The notes below the pieces were generated by a model, which had not been told where the DNA came from, made no database searches, and saw only the letters and a list, made by a program, of their open reading frames with translations. From Scytonematopsis contorta HA4267-MV1 (lineage in GTDB: Bacteria > Cyanobacteriota > Cyanobacteriia > Cyanobacteriales > Nostocaceae), in NCBI GenBank assembly GCA_019359035.1, contig JAHHIC010000045.1, positions 1 through 64,000 on the forward strand: a stretch of 64,000 bases of DNA. Reading direction: 5' to 3'. Position 1 is the stretch's first letter; each line of letters begins with the position of its first letter. A program made the translations under genes and the position numbers. Below, piece after piece: positions 18,391-27,090 of the stretch.

Positions 18391-19329
18391 ATGGCAAATG
18401 CAAATTATCTGGAAAATTATCCAGCATCTTCACGGATATTAGAGAAAAAAGGGTCAGAAGATATCCAAGAAAAGATTGTTGCAGCAGTATTATTCTCTTG
18501 TGCTTTGGTTTCTGTTCTCACAACTTTTGGTATTGTTATAATTATCTTTCAAGTAACCTTTGAGTTTTTTCAGGAAGTTTCTCTGGCTCAATTCTTTCTA
18601 GATACTAAATGGACGCCTCTATTTGCAGAGCGACATTTTGGTATTTGGCCTTTAATTAATGGTACTTTATTGACGACATTCATTGCAATGGCGGTTGCTA
18701 TCCCACTAGGTTTATGTTCGGCTATTTATTTGAGTGAATATGCTCAACCGAAAGTCGCAGCAATTTTGCGTCCAGCAGTAGAACTTTTAGCGGGAATACC
18801 TACGGTTGTTTACGGTTATTTCGCGCTCTTATTTGTTACACCAACCCTAAGAAAATTTTTCCCGTTAGAAATTTTCAATGCTTTGAGTGCGGGATTAATG
18901 ATGGGGATAATGATTACCCCAACAGTCGGTTCTATCAGTTTAGATGCAATTAAAGCTGTTCCACGTTCTTTACGTGAAGGTGCTTACGCATTGGGAATCA
19001 CCAAATTAGAATCTATTTTTAAAGTTGTTCTTCCAGCAGCACTTTCAGGAATTACAGCTTCGATTATTTTGGGTATTTCCCGCGCTGTTGGTGAAACTAT
19101 GACTGTTGTCATAGCCGCAGGACAACAGCCAAGAATAACGGTTAATCTGATGGAATCAGTCGGAACCATGACAGCTTATATGGCACAAATTTCTGGTGGT
19201 GATAGCCCTCGTGGTACTCTCAACTTTAAAACTTTATATGCTGTAGGTGCTGTTTTGTTCGTAATTACTTTGGTTTTAAATATTACCAGTTACTGGATTT
19301 CTAATCGTTTTAAAGAAAAATACGACTAA
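18391..19329 (+). CDS. pstC: Phosphate ABC transporter permease PstC
   Basis: Inner-membrane permease of 312 residues with six predicted helices. The family segments KWTPLFAERHFGIWPLINGT, the EAA-type loop (SLREGAYALGITKLESIFKV) and RAVGETMTVVIAAG are present. The frame opens at a TTG (18385), but ATG at 18391 has GAGG upstream and is chosen. It pairs with PstA, 18 bp downstream. Confidence 0.92.
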   Translation: MANANYLENYPASSRILEKKGSEDIQEKIVAAVLFSCALVSVLTTFGIVIIIFQVTFEFFQEVSLAQFFLDTKWTPLFAERHFGIWPLINGTLLTTFIAMAVAIPLGLCSAIYLSEYAQPKVAAILRPAVELLAGIPTVVYGYFALLFVTPTLRKFFPLEIFNALSAGLMMGIMITPTVGSISLDAIKAVPRSLREGAYALGITKLESIFKVVLPAALSGITASIILGISRAVGETMTVVIAAGQQPRITVNLMESVGTMTAYMAQISGGDSPRGTLNFKTLYAVGAVLFVITLVLNITSYWISNRFKEKYD

Positions 19330-19347
19330 AATATACCACCACAAAAC

Positions 19348-20250
19348 ATGACTACTACTCATAGACAGGACAATTACTTTGACTCTGATGCTGAATTTAC
19401 AGATAATATCGATAGCCGGGAAAGTCTAGGTAAAGTATTTGAAATTGTTTTTCTCCTCGGATTACTGATTGGTTTATTTGTTTTAGCGCTGCTAGTTTTC
19501 GATATATGTAAAGACGGTTTACCTAGATTATTTACACTCAATTTTGTGACTGAAACTCCTTCTCGTTTCCCAGAAGATGGAGGTATCCGTCCGGCAATTA
19601 TCGGTAGTGTTCTGTTAGGTATTATCGTAATTGTCACTGCTGTACCGATTGGTGTAGGAGCGGCTTTATATCTCGAAGAATATGCACCTCAAGCTTGGTG
19701 GACGACTATTATTGAGATTAATATCAGCAATTTAGCTGGAGTACCTTCTATTGTTTATGGATTACTTGGTTTAGGAGTTTTCAACTATTTGCTAGGCTTT
19801 GGTCCGGTTTTAATTTCTGGAGCATTAACTTTATCTTTGCTTTCTTTACCAGTTATTATCGTCACCTCTAGAGAAGCAATTCGTTCAGTTCCCGATTCCC
19901 TGAGACATGCTTCTTACGGCTTAGGTGTTACTAAATGGCAAACAATTAGTCAACATGTTTTACCTTATGCAATTCCCGGTATTCTCACTGGGCTAATTAT
20001 TTCTGTCTCTCGCGCTATTGGTGATGCGGCTTGTTTAATTGTAGTTGGTGCTGTAAGCTTTCTCACCTTTGACCCAGGTTTGTTTAACAGATTTATGGCG
20101 CTCCCCATTCAAATTTTCAGTTACATTACTCGTCCAGAACCAGGTTTTGCTAACTCAGCAGCAGCAACAATTATTGTGTTGATTCTCTTGATTTTGGCTT
20201 TAAATGGTGTAGCTATTTATGTCAGACAACGCTTTGAAATTTCTCGGTGA
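19348..20250 (+). CDS. pstA: Phosphate ABC transporter permease PstA
   Basis: A 300-residue inner-membrane permease. It shows FVTETPSRFPEDGGIRPAII, the permease loop VPDSLRHASYGLGVTKWQTI and SRAIGDAACLIVVGA, all typical of PstA. Six membrane helices are expected. It is the second permease of the pst operon. Confidence 0.92.
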   Translation: MTTTHRQDNYFDSDAEFTDNIDSRESLGKVFEIVFLLGLLIGLFVLALLVFDICKDGLPRLFTLNFVTETPSRFPEDGGIRPAIIGSVLLGIIVIVTAVPIGVGAALYLEEYAPQAWWTTIIEINISNLAGVPSIVYGLLGLGVFNYLLGFGPVLISGALTLSLLSLPVIIVTSREAIRSVPDSLRHASYGLGVTKWQTISQHVLPYAIPGILTGLIISVSRAIGDAACLIVVGAVSFLTFDPGLFNRFMALPIQIFSYITRPEPGFANSAAATIIVLILLILALNGVAIYVRQRFEISR

Positions 20251-20339
20251 AAGAAGAGGTCTTACTTCGTTTATTTGGTGTATCTACTTGGTTATGGCTC
20301 ATTAATTGAAAAGTTTGCAAATACAGGAAAAAATAAACA

Positions 20340-21170
20340 ATGACATATAATAACAATAGAAACACTTCAGGTAGTACCACTCTCAGCGAACAAGATACAA
20401 CTGTATTTGATGTCGAGGGTGTAAAGGTCTACTATAATGGGTTTTTAGCACTGCTTGATGTTTATATTCAAATTCCCGAAAAACAAATTATTGCTTTTAT
20501 TGGTCCTTCTGGGTGCGGCAAAAGTACTTTACTACGTTGCTTCAATCGGATGAATGATTTAATAGCGGGAGCAAAAGTTGAAGGTCGATTAATTTATCGC
20601 AATCGCAATATACATGACCCTATTATTAATTCAGTAAAATTGCGTCGTCAAGTGGGGATGGTTTTTCAAAGACCAAATCCTTTTCCTAAGTCAATCTATG
20701 AAAATATTGCTTTTGGACCCCGTTCTAACGGTTACAAAGGTAATATAGACCAGTTAGTAGAAGATTCTCTCCGTCGTGCTGCAATTTGGGATGAGGTCAA
20801 GGACAAACTTAAATCAAAAGGTACGGCTTTATCGGGGGGACAACAACAACGGCTTTGTATTGCCAGAGCTATCGCTATGAAGCCAGATGTATTATTAATG
20901 GATGAGCCATGCTCTGCTCTTGACCCAATTTCTACTCGTCAAGTGGAAGAACTTTGTTTGGAATTAAAGAAGCAGTACACTATTATTATGGTCACACATA
21001 ATATGCAACAAGCTCAGAGAGTTGCTGATTGGACGGCTTTTTTCAATACTGAAACCGATGGTAAGGGTAAACGTCGCGGAAAATTAGTCGAATTTAGCCC
21101 AACGAATGAAATATTTAGTAATCCTAAAACTAAAGAAGCTGCTGAGTACATTAGCGGACGTTTTGGTTGA
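20340..21170 (+). CDS. pstB: Phosphate ABC transporter ATP-binding protein PstB
   Basis: A 276-residue ATPase. Walker A GPSGCGKS is at 55-62, the signature LSGGQQQR at 164-171, Walker B VLLMDEP at 184-190, and the PstB-specific [16 protein letters not shown] at 111-126. AGGAAA precedes the ATG. It closes the pstSCAB operon; phoU is not adjacent. Confidence 0.93.
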   Translation: MTYNNNRNTSGSTTLSEQDTTVFDVEGVKVYYNGFLALLDVYIQIPEKQIIAFIGPSGCGKSTLLRCFNRMNDLIAGAKVEGRLIYRNRNIHDPIINSVKLRRQVGMVFQRPNPFPKSIYENIAFGPRSNGYKGNIDQLVEDSLRRAAIWDEVKDKLKSKGTALSGGQQQRLCIARAIAMKPDVLLMDEPCSALDPISTRQVEELCLELKKQYTIIMVTHNMQQAQRVADWTAFFNTETDGKGKRRGKLVEFSPTNEIFSNPKTKEAAEYISGRFG

Positions 21171-21262
21171 AAAATTATTCGGGAAATGTTATTCGACAGG
21201 GTATCAAGATTATCTTACCTAATTTTTCGGCACAAACAAATATTCGCCAAAATATAATCACT

Positions 21263-21437
21263 CCTGCAAAAGACAACCCCACCCCCAACCCCCTCCCCGC
21301 ACGCGGGGAGGGGGCTACATCTTGTACACACAAATTACAATAGACCGTCACTCCGTGAACGCAATGACAGGTGTATACATCGTAGCCCCCTCCTCGCTTG
21401 CGGGGAGGGGGTTGGGGGTGGGGTTATCTTTTGCAGG
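21263..21437. repeat. GC-rich inverted intergenic repeat, copy C
   Basis: Arms with CCCCACCCCCAACCCCCTCC and complement, each containing a small hairpin (CCCCGCACGCGGGG at the left, CTCGCTTGCGGGGAGG at the right). Outer ends TCCTGCAAAAGA/TCTTTTGCAGG are inverted too. It lies between pstB and the convergent flavoprotein gene. Confidence 0.88.
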
Positions 21438-21446
21438 CACGAAAAT

Positions 21447-22523
21447 TTATAGGGAGAATTTAGCAGATTGTTGTAACTCCAGTTCCAGTTCTAGTAAACT
21501 CGGTGTTAGAACAGGTAAAAAAGCTACTTCCCGCAATCGTCGAGCTGTTCCACTAGGCTTTAAATAAGCAGTATCACCCTTTGCTTCTAACTCCAGCCAA
21601 ACAGAATCCAGAGCTAATCTAAATAAAGCTAAACGCAGTTCTAATAACTCACGCTTTTTAGAGTCATCAAAACAACGAGCAGCACTCAATTTCCAGACTT
21701 GAGCCTCCAGTTGAGCTAGGGTAAAGGTACTGTACTTTAAACGATTAATCAGCGCTGTCTCATTATTTCCGTCTATGCTTTGCAAGGTTTCCATTATTGA
21801 CCGTCGCGCTATACCTAGCCCCAAACCACACTGTAAAAGTAAAAATGTCGGACGAATTTTTGATAAGAAGGAATCAGCATCTTCACTGATAATCCACCTA
21901 TGGGACAAACGTACTTGGTTAAAATGTAGAGTACTTGTCCAAGACCCTTGCAGACCCAACATTTGTAAGTCTTCTCCTCGCTCTAGCCCTTTAACCAATG
22001 AAGGTACAGCAACAATTAGTGTTTTTCCTGTGTCTGTTCGTGCGACAATTGCCACCACAAAATTCTCTGGTTGCAGGTTAGAGACCCACGATAGAGAACC
22101 TGACAGAGTAACTGTTTCTTCATCCAAGGAAGCTTTAAGTTGGGTTTGTTCAATACCGAGTTGATGCTTCGTAGTATTGAAAAGCCCTGTAGCCCCAGAA
22201 GACTCTGCTTGTTGCATTTTGGGTAGAATGTGATACTTCAACCAGTGATTGGGACTATTAGCTAGATATTCAATAAATACTCGCTGACACCAGAAGATAA
22301 ACCCACTGGTAAGACATTGTTCTGAGACATTAGAGATTTCTTCCACCGCACTGAGCAGTGTTCCGTCATCCCCACCAAGATTTTCTGGTACACCAGATGT
22401 TAATTTTCCTGCTTTTGCCAGGATGGTAAGTGACTCTGCCGCACTGCATCCGGGTATCCCATCATTAAGCCATCCAGCCCGCTCCGCTAACGACAATTCT
22501 ATGGTTCTGTGCTGGCTAATCAT
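21447..22523 (-). CDS. Acyl-CoA-dehydrogenase-fold flavoprotein, DszC/SfnB-like, divergent
   Basis: A 358-residue protein with the three-domain acyl-CoA-dehydrogenase layout: helical N-terminal domain (GVPENLGGDDGT), middle beta domain (SGSLSWVSNLQ, LQGSWTSTLHFNQVRL) and C-terminal helices. It is more divergent than the paralogue at 40088. Members beside luciferase-like monooxygenases in sulfur loci are usually FMN-dependent desulfurising or sulfone/sulfonate oxygenases (DszC, SfnB). The ATG at 22523 with GAGGAG is chosen over the upstream TTG at 22538. A dyad operator lies 140 bp upstream. The substrate is unknown. Confidence 0.7.
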   Translation of the reverse strand: MISQHRTIELSLAERAGWLNDGIPGCSAAESLTILAKAGKLTSGVPENLGGDDGTLLSAVEEISNVSEQCLTSGFIFWCQRVFIEYLANSPNHWLKYHILPKMQQAESSGATGLFNTTKHQLGIEQTQLKASLDEETVTLSGSLSWVSNLQPENFVVAIVARTDTGKTLIVAVPSLVKGLERGEDLQMLGLQGSWTSTLHFNQVRLSHRWIISEDADSFLSKIRPTFLLLQCGLGLGIARRSIMETLQSIDGNNETALINRLKYSTFTLAQLEAQVWKLSAARCFDDSKKRELLELRLALFRLALDSVWLELEAKGDTAYLKPSGTARRLREVAFLPVLTPSLLELELELQQSAKFSL

Positions 22524-22663
22524 TAGTTTTCTCCTCAATGTAAATTTCGGATTGTTTAATATTGATTGAATCCGGCAGATGGCAGGAGGCTTTTAGACGG
22601 GATTTGGTCTACCTACCCTGACACCGCTCTAGACGAGGGCATTAAATTCCTTGGTTATTAAAC

Positions 22664-22689
22664 TACGGTTTATCGATAGAGAATTGGGT
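22664..22689. promoter_or_regulatory. 26-bp dyad operator candidate, site 5 (DszC-like gene)
   Basis: Left half TACGGTTTATC is near-consensus, followed by GATA; the right half is poor. It lies upstream of the minus-strand flavoprotein gene. Confidence 0.5.
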
Positions 22690-22842
22690 TTTTGTTAATA
22701 TGTACTTTTGCACAATTTCCTTGTAAGCGCAAGTAGATGAAGTTGGAAAATTCCTACAAAAGTAAAATACAAAACTTAACATTACAAATCCCAAATAAAT
22801 ATTGTCTCTGTACTCTGCTTGTGAGATACTAATTCCATAAAA

Positions 22843-22868
22843 CACGGTAATTCGGTCAAGTTACCGTA
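22843..22868. promoter_or_regulatory. 26-bp dyad operator candidate, site 6 (cpcBA)
   Basis: CACGGTAATTC and AAGTTACCGTA flank GGTC, 108 bp before the start codon of the sulfur-poor phycocyanin operon. Confidence 0.75.
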
Positions 22869-22976
22869 GTATATTAAGGTTGTGGCCAAAAAAGAAGTAA
22901 ATATGGGTTTAAAAATCCCTATTTTTACCTTTCGGCTTTCAACTTCATTCTTAAGAACATCAAGGAGATTAGAACA

Positions 22977-23498
22977 ATGGTCTTAGATGCATTTACCAAA
23001 GTTGTTTCCCAAGCAGATACAAGAGGAGAATACCTCAACAATGCTCAGTTAGATGCATTGCTGGGCTTTGTCAAAGATGGGAATAAGCGCATAGATATTG
23101 TCAATCGTATTTCCAGCAACTCATCAACGATTGTTACTAATGCCGCACGCTCTTTGTTCGCTGAACAGCCTCAGCTAATCGCTCCTGGGGGTAATGCCTA
23201 TACTAGCCGTCGTGCAGCCGCTTGCTTGAGAGATTTGGAAATCATACTGCGCTATGTGACTTATGCCATTTTTGCAGGTGATGCTAGTGTACTGGATGAC
23301 CGTGCCCTGAATGGTTTACGGGAAACTTATTTAGCATTGGGGACACCAGGGGCTTCAGTTGCTGTAGGAATTCAAAAGCTGAAGGAAGCATCGATTTCAA
23401 TCGCTAGTGACCCTAATAATATTACTCGCGGAGATTGCAGTTCCGTGCTTTCAGAAGTCGCGACTTATTTCGACCGTGCAGCTTCAGCTGTCGCTTAG
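22977..23498 (+). CDS. cpcB3: Sulfur-poor phycocyanin beta subunit (PC3-type CpcB)
   Basis: Light-harvesting phycobiliprotein subunit of 173 residues. Chromophore cysteines are at 83 ([11 protein letters not shown]) and 154 (RGDCSSV). Apart from the initiator Met, these are the only sulfur residues: RRMAAC is RRAAAC, DMEI is DLEI, and the usual non-chromophore cysteine in DDRCLNG is alanine 110. This is the hallmark of phycocyanin 3 of Calothrix PCC 7601, made under sulfur deprivation (Mazel and Marliere 1989). AAGGAG precedes the ATG; a dyad operator is 108 bp upstream. cpcA follows. Confidence 0.95.
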   Translation: MVLDAFTKVVSQADTRGEYLNNAQLDALLGFVKDGNKRIDIVNRISSNSSTIVTNAARSLFAEQPQLIAPGGNAYTSRRAAACLRDLEIILRYVTYAIFAGDASVLDDRALNGLRETYLALGTPGASVAVGIQKLKEASISIASDPNNITRGDCSSVLSEVATYFDRAASAVA

Positions 23499-23632
23499 TC
23501 AAGATAATTCGTAATCAAAAATTCGTGATTTCCTTTGCGTCTTCGCGACTACCTTGCGGGAAAACCTCCGGTTTATGCGTGAGCGTTCTAATTCCGAAAA
23601 CCTGAATTGAATCATAAAGGAGACTGAAAACC

Positions 23633-24124
23633 ATGTCAAAAACGCCTTTAACAGAAGCAATCACAAGCGCAGATTCTCAAGGTCGCTTTTTGAGCAGCAC
23701 AGAATTTCAAGTAGCTTTCGGACGATTCCGTCAGGCAGCTGCAACACTAGAAGCTGTAAAAATCTTATCTAGTAAAGCGCAAAGTCTGTCTGAAGCAGCT
23801 GCAAACGCGGTGTATCAAAAATTTCCTTATACCACCCAGTCACAAGGTCCTAACTACGCCTATGATGCGCGAGGAAAAGATAAATGTGTGCGTGACATTG
23901 GCTACTACCTGCGAATTATTACTTATGCATTAGTTGCTGGTGGCACAGGGCCAATAGATGACTATCTACTTGCAGGTTTGGCTGAAATCAACAAATCTTT
24001 TGAGCTATCTCCTAGCTGGTACATAGAAGCTCTCAAATATATTAAGGCTAATCATGGTTTAAATGGCGACCCCGCAGTTGAAGCGAATTCTTACATTGAC
24101 TATGTAATCAATGCTTTAAGCTAG
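23633..24124 (+). CDS. cpcA3: Sulfur-poor phycocyanin alpha subunit (PC3-type CpcA)
   Basis: Phycobiliprotein alpha subunit of 163 residues with the single phycocyanobilin-binding cysteine at 85 ([10 protein letters not shown]). It contains no other Cys and no Met beyond the start: TTQMQ is TTQSQ, LRMVTYCL is [15 protein letters not shown] is GTGPIDD. AAAGGAG precedes the ATG. It forms one operon with cpcB. The rod-linker genes that follow cpcB3A3 in Calothrix PCC 7601 are absent here, so linkers must come from elsewhere. Confidence 0.95.
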   Translation: MSKTPLTEAITSADSQGRFLSSTEFQVAFGRFRQAAATLEAVKILSSKAQSLSEAAANAVYQKFPYTTQSQGPNYAYDARGKDKCVRDIGYYLRIITYALVAGGTGPIDDYLLAGLAEINKSFELSPSWYIEALKYIKANHGLNGDPAVEANSYIDYVINALS

Positions 24125-24568
24125 CAGATGTTTTGAATTCGCTAATGACCGCTGAGTTTAGCAAAGGTATATGATTGCGTAGGAAGTATCATACTGTTGA
24201 TATACTGGCTTCACAAGTTTACGGTGGGAGCAGCGACTGTTTGCTGACATGTTTGTGGGTAAGAGAGTAAATCAACAGGTGAAGCTTCCTACGTAAATTT
24301 TCTTTTGCTTCCAAACAATATTTTAATGTTCGCAGAATGACTACCAAAATAGATTCTCGCTTAAACACCAATATCCAAAGTTCAGAAGAATTGAACAAAA
24401 CAGATTTAAGTAATAACAAGCTATTTACAATACATAGTTACGAAAATTCACATAAACACTAAAGTATAAAACATACTTGCTTCGTGCGATATGAACTGAC
24501 ACGATTTGTGTAAGAGTTACTACTGCAAATCTATCAAGTAGCAGTAGATTTAAATTTAGCGCAATAAC
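24125..24568. other. Non-coding stretch after cpcA with possible RNA structure
   Basis: No gene seen. GCGTAGGAAG at about 24176-24185 and CTTCCTACGT at about 24284-24293 could pair across roughly 100 nt. The stretch ends with a dyad operator at 24521-24546. Confidence 0.35.
24521..24546. promoter_or_regulatory. 26-bp dyad operator candidate, site 7 (orphan)
   Basis: TACTGCAAATC and AAGTAGCAGTA flank TATC. No annotated gene is nearby in the right orientation; a 50-codon frame starts 22 bp downstream on the plus strand. Confidence 0.6.
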
Positions 24569-24721
24569 ATGCAGCCAATGACACACACAAACAGAAGCAA
24601 GATAGGAATATTAGGCACAATAAAGCAGTTATTTCCTTCATCCAAGCAACCCTTATGCAAGAGTTCTGCTTTGATAAGGGTGGCATTTTCGAGCAAATTC
24701 AAAAGTCTCGCTAAATTCTAA
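24569..24721 (+). CDS. Possible 50-residue basic peptide behind an orphan operator
   Basis: ATG to TAA frame beginning MQPMTHTNRSKIGILG, rich in Lys/Arg, with one Cys. There is no Shine-Dalgarno sequence and no recognised homologue. It is listed only because a dyad operator lies 22 bp upstream, a spacing seen at other target genes in the window. It could equally be a non-coding RNA region. Confidence 0.25.
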   Translation: MQPMTHTNRSKIGILGTIKQLFPSSKQPLCKSSALIRVAFSSKFKSLAKF

Positions 24722-24733
24722 GTATCGTCAAAT

Positions 24734-24761
24734 GTAGAGACCTTACATGTAAGGTCTCTCT
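24734..24761. repeat. 28-bp palindromic repeat, copy 3
   Basis: GTAGAGACCTTACATG plus complement. It overlaps the 3' end of the luciferase-like monooxygenase gene and supplies its stop codon. Confidence 0.85.
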
Positions 24762-26104
24762 TCATGTGCTACTTTGCTGAACTTGTTTTCAGGACGCGGC
24801 AAACCAAGATTTTCACGTAGAGTTTGACCTTCGTACTCGGTTCTAAACAATCCTCGACGTTGTAGTTCAGGTATCACCAACTCTACGAACTCATCCAAAC
24901 CATCGGGTAAATAAGGGGGCATAATATTAAAACCATCAGCCCCATCATTGACAAACCACTCGGATAATTGGTCAGCTATTTGTTGAGCTGTTCCCAAAAT
25001 GGTTCGATGTCCGCGTGCCCCAGCAATTGCCAAATACAATTGCCGAATCGTTAAATTTTCTCTTTGGGCAAGGTCTGCTACCAACTTCAAGCGGCTTTTG
25101 TGGAGGTTAGTTTCAGGAAGATTTGGCAGTGGTTCATCCAAAGGATAACTGGATAAATCAACTCCACCCACCAACCCAGAAAGCAGGGCTAAGCCAACCG
25201 TTGGATGAATTAATTCCTGAAGCTGGTCGTATTTTTCCTTGGCTTCTTGCTCAGTTTTCCCAATTACAGGAAACACTCCGGGCATAATTTTTACATGTTC
25301 TGCTCGGCGTCCAGATTTAACCACTCTTTCTTTTACATCACTATAGAAAGCCTGAGCTTCTTCCAGGGTCTGCTGAGCAGTAAAAATTACTTCCGCTGTT
25401 TGAGCCGCAAGATGCTTCCCATCTTCAGAAGACCCGGCTTGGATAATAACTGGATATCCTTGAGGTGGACGAGCAATGTTAAGGGGACCGCGTACCGAAA
25501 AATGCTCTCCTTTGTGGTTGGGAATATGTAGTTTATCGGGATGAAAGTAAATGCCTAATTCCTTATCCCTTAAAAAAGCCGAGTCTTCCCAACTGTCCCA
25601 AAGCGATGTCACTACATCCACAAACTCTTTAGCACGTCCATAGCGTGTAGTATGTTCCATATGCTTTTCCTGGTTAAAGTTTTTCGCTTCGGCTTCAGTT
25701 GCAGAGGTAACGAGATTCCATCCAGCACGACCACCGCTGAGATGGTCTAGGGACGCAAACTTGCGAGCAAGATGATAAGGTTCGTTATAGGTGGTGGAGA
25801 CTGTTGCCGCTAACCCAATACGCTGCGTGACTACGGATAAGGCTGATAATAAAGTCAGAGGTTCAAAATGGGCGATTTGACCCAAACGGTTCAATGCCTC
25901 AGTCTCAGACCAACCCCAGACAGCCACGTTATCTGCGAGAAAAATCATATCAAATTTACCCCGTTCTGCTGTCTGCGCGAGCCGTTGGTAATGCTGAAAA
26001 TTCAAACCACCGTCAGCTTGTGCGTTGGGATGTCTCCATGCTGCTACGTGATGACCGGGACCGGGTAAGAATGCGCCTAGTTTGAGTTGCTTTTTTTCGC
26101 CCAT
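24743..26104 (-). CDS. FMN-dependent luciferase-like monooxygenase, NtaA/SnaA/DszA family
   Basis: A 453-residue cytoplasmic monooxygenase needing reduced FMN from a partner reductase. Motifs include LGAFLPGPGHHVAAWRHP, FDMIFLADN, LSGGRAGWNLVTS, the substrate-tail region PPQGYPVIIQAGSSEDG and DGFNIMPPYLPDGLDEFV. The family includes DszA (dibenzothiophene sulfone cleavage), SnaA and NtaA; in sulfur loci it is often organosulfur scavenging. The last residues (RPYM) and TAA are encoded by a palindromic repeat. A dyad operator 55 bp upstream is shared with the divergent VOC gene. The substrate is unknown. Confidence 0.85.
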   Translation of the reverse strand: MGEKKQLKLGAFLPGPGHHVAAWRHPNAQADGGLNFQHYQRLAQTAERGKFDMIFLADNVAVWGWSETEALNRLGQIAHFEPLTLLSALSVVTQRIGLAATVSTTYNEPYHLARKFASLDHLSGGRAGWNLVTSATEAEAKNFNQEKHMEHTTRYGRAKEFVDVVTSLWDSWEDSAFLRDKELGIYFHPDKLHIPNHKGEHFSVRGPLNIARPPQGYPVIIQAGSSEDGKHLAAQTAEVIFTAQQTLEEAQAFYSDVKERVVKSGRRAEHVKIMPGVFPVIGKTEQEAKEKYDQLQELIHPTVGLALLSGLVGGVDLSSYPLDEPLPNLPETNLHKSRLKLVADLAQRENLTIRQLYLAIAGARGHRTILGTAQQIADQLSEWFVNDGADGFNIMPPYLPDGLDEFVELVIPELQRRGLFRTEYEGQTLRENLGLPRPENKFSKVAHEERPYM

Positions 26105-26159
26105 TTTCTTCTCTTTATATTGATATTTTGGCTAATCCAACAACATTTAATCATAAACT

Positions 26160-26185
26160 ACGGCAAATCGATAGATTTATGATAG
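26160..26185. promoter_or_regulatory. 26-bp dyad operator candidate, site 8 (DszA-like/VOC)
   Basis: Near-consensus left half TACGGCAAATC, spacer GATA, degenerate right half. It sits between divergent genes starting at 26104 and 26253. Confidence 0.55.
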
Positions 26186-26252
26186 ATTAGAATATGTAAA
26201 GAAAATTAATCTTGCGGTATAGTCAGGGACTTAAAGTACGAAAGTTAAAATT

Positions 26253-26672
26253 ATGCAACTACAAGAAAAAATCTTACAGCAGAAAATCAACGTAACGAAA
26301 ACAGATAATCGTCCTCCCGTGGCAATTGCTCACGTGAAATTAATGGTAAGTGATGTTTCAATCGCGACTAATTTTTTTCTCAAGCTGGGTTTGAGATACA
26401 TCCATCAATCAGAAAATGTAGCTGTTTTAGAGTTACGTGGAGGTACACACTTAGTTTTAAATAAGGCAAATATTTTCTTAGGCTCTGGAACAAACGCACC
26501 TTTTGATTTAATGGTCGATAATGTTTTTGCTACTAGGGAATATTTTCGTCAGTTGGAGCTGAATCCTTCTGAAATTGAAATAGAGGGTATTCATACTTCA
26601 TTTAAGCTAGTTAGTCCAGATGGTTATATTTTCAAAGTTACTTCTTCTCATACTTGTGGGAGATTAGTGTAA
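26253..26672 (+). CDS. VOC-superfamily (glyoxalase/dioxygenase-fold) protein
   Basis: A 139-residue protein with one vicinal-oxygen-chelate domain from residue 24: AHVKLMVSDVSIATNFFLKLGL, then FDLMVDNVFATREYFRQL and the C-terminal SPDGYIFKVTS. His in AHVKL and His in GGTHLVL are possible metal ligands. The reaction is unknown. It is divergent from the DszA-like gene and heads a probable three-gene unit. Confidence 0.7.
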   Translation: MQLQEKILQQKINVTKTDNRPPVAIAHVKLMVSDVSIATNFFLKLGLRYIHQSENVAVLELRGGTHLVLNKANIFLGSGTNAPFDLMVDNVFATREYFRQLELNPSEIEIEGIHTSFKLVSPDGYIFKVTSSHTCGRLV

Positions 26673-26827
26673 ATAATGACAAACAAGACTCCAAAATCTA
26701 AAATCTAAAATCTAAAATTGCTTCTCAAAATTAGAGGGGTGGAGATTCTGGTAACTTCTCAGGTTCCGTTTTGAACCATTGTTGGTAAATTTGCCTATAC
26801 GTGCCATTTGTTAAAGGAGTAATTTCA

Positions 26828-27079
26828 GTGGTAACAGCAAAACTAAACACCGAAAATTCCAGAGCATTAAAACGAGAAGATAGTTTGAATGTATGGGATA
26901 AAAGCTTACAATCAATCGTGATTTTGATACATAGGTTATGGTGGCATACAAAAGGTTATGGAATTATTTTTGGTATGATGGTACTAGTATTATTTACTAT
27001 GACTTTTCTTTCTCTACGCTCATTTGGTAATATGTTTATCAAATTTAGATTTCAAGAAGAAGTGGAAAAAACTGGTTGA
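26828..27079 (+). CDS. Small single-pass membrane protein, 83 residues
   Basis: I do not recognise this family. AAAGGAG is followed by a GTG at 26828, which I take as the start. A hydrophilic N terminus is followed by WHTKGYGIIFGMMVLVLFTM (one membrane helix, about 41-64) and a charged tail. It ends 11 bp before the PhnD-like gene, so the two are probably co-translated. Confidence 0.6.
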   Translation: MVTAKLNTENSRALKREDSLNVWDKSLQSIVILIHRLWWHTKGYGIIFGMMVLVLFTMTFLSLRSFGNMFIKFRFQEEVEKTG

Positions 27080-27090
27080 ACTAAGAAATT

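Noticed and set aside
21322-21567. 81-codon plus-strand frame across GC-rich copy C
   Set aside because: It is repeat sequence running into the antisense of the DszC-like gene.
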